Origin: Streptomyces macrolidinus
Lineage (GTDB): Bacteria; Actinomycetota; Actinomycetes; Streptomycetales; Streptomycetaceae
Direction of reading: 5' to 3'
Length of the DNA stretch: 64,000 nucleotides
Assembly (NCBI RefSeq): GCF_023887685.1
Contig: NZ_JAMWMR010000005.1
Coordinates: 276,321-340,320 of the forward strand
Shown: positions 62,543-64,000 of the stretch, piece by piece
Position numbering within the stretch: the stretch's first letter is position 1
How the letters are laid out: every line of letters begins with the position of its first letter
Program-made: the position numbers and the translations under genes
Notes under the pieces: model-generated
What the model was told of the DNA's origin: nothing
The model's input: the letters and a program-made list of their open reading frames with translations, nothing else
Databases searched by the model: none

Positions 62543-63730
62543 TCACTCCTGACGCTGGGTGGGGAGGGTCGCGAGGATTCGGGTGCCGTCCCCGAGGGAG
62601 CTGGTGACGGTGAGTTCACCGCCGAGTTCGGCCAGGCGCCGGCGCATGCCGTCCAGGCCGAAGCCATGGGATTCCTCGACGACGAAGCCGCGTCCGTCGT
62701 CGGTGATCTCCAGCTCGACGCTGCCCGGGGCTTCGGTGAGGAGGACGCCGACCGTGGTGGCGTCCGCGTGCTTGCGTACGTTGGCGAGGGACTCCTGGGT
62801 GCAGCGCAGCAGGGCGACACGGGTGTGCTGATCCAGCTCGATGTCGGGCAGTTCGGCGTCGACGGTGAGGCCGGTGTCCTGGACGAAGCGGTCCAGGGTC
62901 CGGCGCAGGGTGGTGGCCAGTGAGCCGGGTGCGACACCGCTCTCGGGGGCGGCGCCGACGAGCACCCGGGCCTCGGCGAGGTTCTCGCGCGCGGTCCGCT
63001 CGATGGAGGTGAGCTGCTGGGCACAGCGTTCGGGGTCGGTGACGGTGGCGGCGCGGGCGGCCTCCGCGAGCACCACGATGGAGGCGAAGCCCTGGGCCAG
63101 GGTGTCGTGGATCTCCCGGGCCAGGCGCTCGCGCTCCTCGGCCGCGCCCTGTCGCTGGTGGGCGGCAGCCAACTCCTCCTGAGTGAGGGCGAGTTCGGCG
63201 GACAGTTGTTCCTGTCGCTCGTTGCTCTGGCCGATGAAGCGGTACAGCCACAGCCCCAGGGCCGTACCGAGGGCGTAGGCGATGACGGTGGACACGGTGT
63301 TGCCGGTGAGCAGGTCGGGGCTCCAGCCCTGCTCGATGGTGCCACCGAACACGGTGAGGGCGGCGGCGGCCCCGCTGAGCGTGGTCGCCTCGCGCGGGCC
63401 GCGGGCGAAGAGCCAGAACTGCGGCAGGGACACCACGTAGAAGGCGGCCCCGCCGGTCAGGATGAACGAGGTCGCTCCCAGGACGAGGGCGAGGACGGCG
63501 AGATAGGCGCGCGGGGGCAGGACCGGGCTGTCCGGCCGGGCGAGAACGACGCCGTGGCACAGTGCGATCAGGGCGAACAGGCCGAACATCCCGTAGGTGC
63601 GGGCCGGTGAGGCGTCGTGCACGGCGATCAGGAGCGGCAGCAGGCCGAACGGGATCCAGATCGCGAGGTTCCAGCGAAGGATCCGGTCCAGGGTGAGCGG
63701 GTCGCCCGACTGCTGCCGCCATCGAGTCAC
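62543..63730 (-). CDS. NarL-type sensor histidine kinase
   Basis: 395 residues from GTG 63730. Residues about 20-165 hold five or six membrane helices (IPFGLLPLLIAVHD, MFGLFALIALCHGVVLA, YLAVLALVLGATSFILTGGA). A coiled coil (QEQLSAELALTQEELAAAHQ) leads to the HisKA_3 phosphoacceptor LAREIHDTLAQGFASIV, and a HATPase end DDGRGF...GFGLDGMRRRLAELGG. It lacks a large outside domain, so the signal is probably sensed in the membrane. It phosphorylates the response regulator encoded directly after it. Confidence 0.94.
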   Translation of the reverse strand: MTRWRQQSGDPLTLDRILRWNLAIWIPFGLLPLLIAVHDASPARTYGMFGLFALIALCHGVVLARPDSPVLPPRAYLAVLALVLGATSFILTGGAAFYVVSLPQFWLFARGPREATTLSGAAAALTVFGGTIEQGWSPDLLTGNTVSTVIAYALGTALGLWLYRFIGQSNERQEQLSAELALTQEELAAAHQRQGAAEERERLAREIHDTLAQGFASIVVLAEAARAATVTDPERCAQQLTSIERTARENLAEARVLVGAAPESGVAPGSLATTLRRTLDRFVQDTGLTVDAELPDIELDQHTRVALLRCTQESLANVRKHADATTVGVLLTEAPGSVELEITDDGRGFVVEESHGFGLDGMRRRLAELGGELTVTSSLGDGTRILATLPTQRQE

Positions 63731-63780
63731 GTCGATTCACCTCGCGGGTAAGGGAGTTGGGTATCCGATGGACGGGGTGG

Positions 63781-64000
63781 TCAGCGTACCGACTCAAAGG
63801 GTTGGGGGGCCGGTGCGGTGGCGTGGCGGGCGCGGAGCGCTCCGCGCGAGGGCCACCAGTTGGCCTCGCCGAGCAGGAGCATCAGGGACGGCAGGACCAG
63901 CATGCGGATGACGAAGGCGTCCAGGAGGACTGCGACCGCGAGGCTGAAGCCGATCTGCTTCATCTCGATCAGGTGCAGGGCGGCGAAGCTGGCGAAGACG
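63781..64000 (-). CDS. C-terminal fragment of an MMPL/RND transporter
   Basis: The frame is open from the right edge to the stop at 63781. The fragment of about 72 residues contains LIEMKQIGFSLAVAVLLDAF then VIRMLVLPSLMLLLGEANWW, the last two helices and WWP ending of MMPL-family exporters (ActII-3/MmpL type). These proton-driven pumps export lipids or antibiotics. It lies 50 bp upstream of the sensor kinase on the same strand. The start and most of the gene are outside the window. Confidence 0.9.
   Translation of the reverse strand, partial: VFASFAALHLIEMKQIGFSLAVAVLLDAFVIRMLVLPSLMLLLGEANWWPSRGALRARHATAPAPQPFESVR

Overview
The window is high-GC actinobacterial DNA, almost certainly a Streptomyces chromosome. 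It carries a complete Pup-proteasome locus (pafA, pafB, pafC, prcA, prcB, pup, dop, arc), a mycothiol ligase (mshC), a gylR-glpFKD glycerol operon, chaplin genes, GTG/TTG starts and near-saturated G/C third positions. From memory, the gene order matches the S. coelicolor SCO1620-SCO1678 neighbourhood (pafA SCO1640, prcAB SCO1643-1644, pup/dop/arc SCO1646-1648, metH SCO1657, gylR SCO1658, chpC/chpH SCO1674-1675). I see no prophage, insertion sequence, CRISPR array or biosynthetic cluster; this reads as conserved core chromosome.

0-16 kb: the tail of an amino-acid deaminase/racemase-like gene, a DUF2510 membrane protein, a LysR regulator divergent from a TDT/TehA transporter, an XRE-cupin regulator, a glycine-betaine ABC system whose permease is fused to two substrate-binding domains, a 5'-3' exonuclease, an iron-box-controlled siderophore-interacting protein, a GNAT enzyme, an RluA-type pseudouridine synthase and a HelY-type helicase followed by tatC and tatA.

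16-30 kb: the pupylation/proteasome region. pafC-pafB (WYL regulators), an FKBP isomerase, pafA and an MFS exporter divergent from a LacI regulator come first. The run pup - HNH endonuclease VII - prcB - prcA follows, then dop, arc and a divergent 3Fe-4S ferredoxin. Pup marks proteins via PafA, Dop removes Pup, and Arc feeds substrates to the PrcA/PrcB core.

30-42 kb: a secreted protein, tRNA methyltransferase TrmI, a site-2 protease with CBS domains, a RecB-type Fe-S nuclease, an orphan NarL response regulator, a family-5 solute-binding lipoprotein, a HAD phosphatase and B12-dependent methionine synthase.

42-52 kb: gylR and glpFKD with candidate GylR operators, a PAC2-family protein, and the mshC - SCO1664-like - DUF3090 - histidine phosphatase run.

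52-64 kb: a ferritin-like protein, an F420-type LLM oxidoreductase, an aldo/keto reductase overlapping a large protein that looks like a catalytically dead RecD2 helicase, an acidic protein, DUF5703, chpC and chpH, an M20 peptidase, tRNA-Leu(GAG), and a NarL-type two-component pair in front of a truncated MMPL transporter.

Two large-scale signals stand out. First, base composition of the + strand flips from C/A-rich (about 16.4-24 kb) to G/T-rich (about 26-34.5 kb) regardless of gene direction. Second, many genes end in perfect long hairpins, several next to short tandem repeats.
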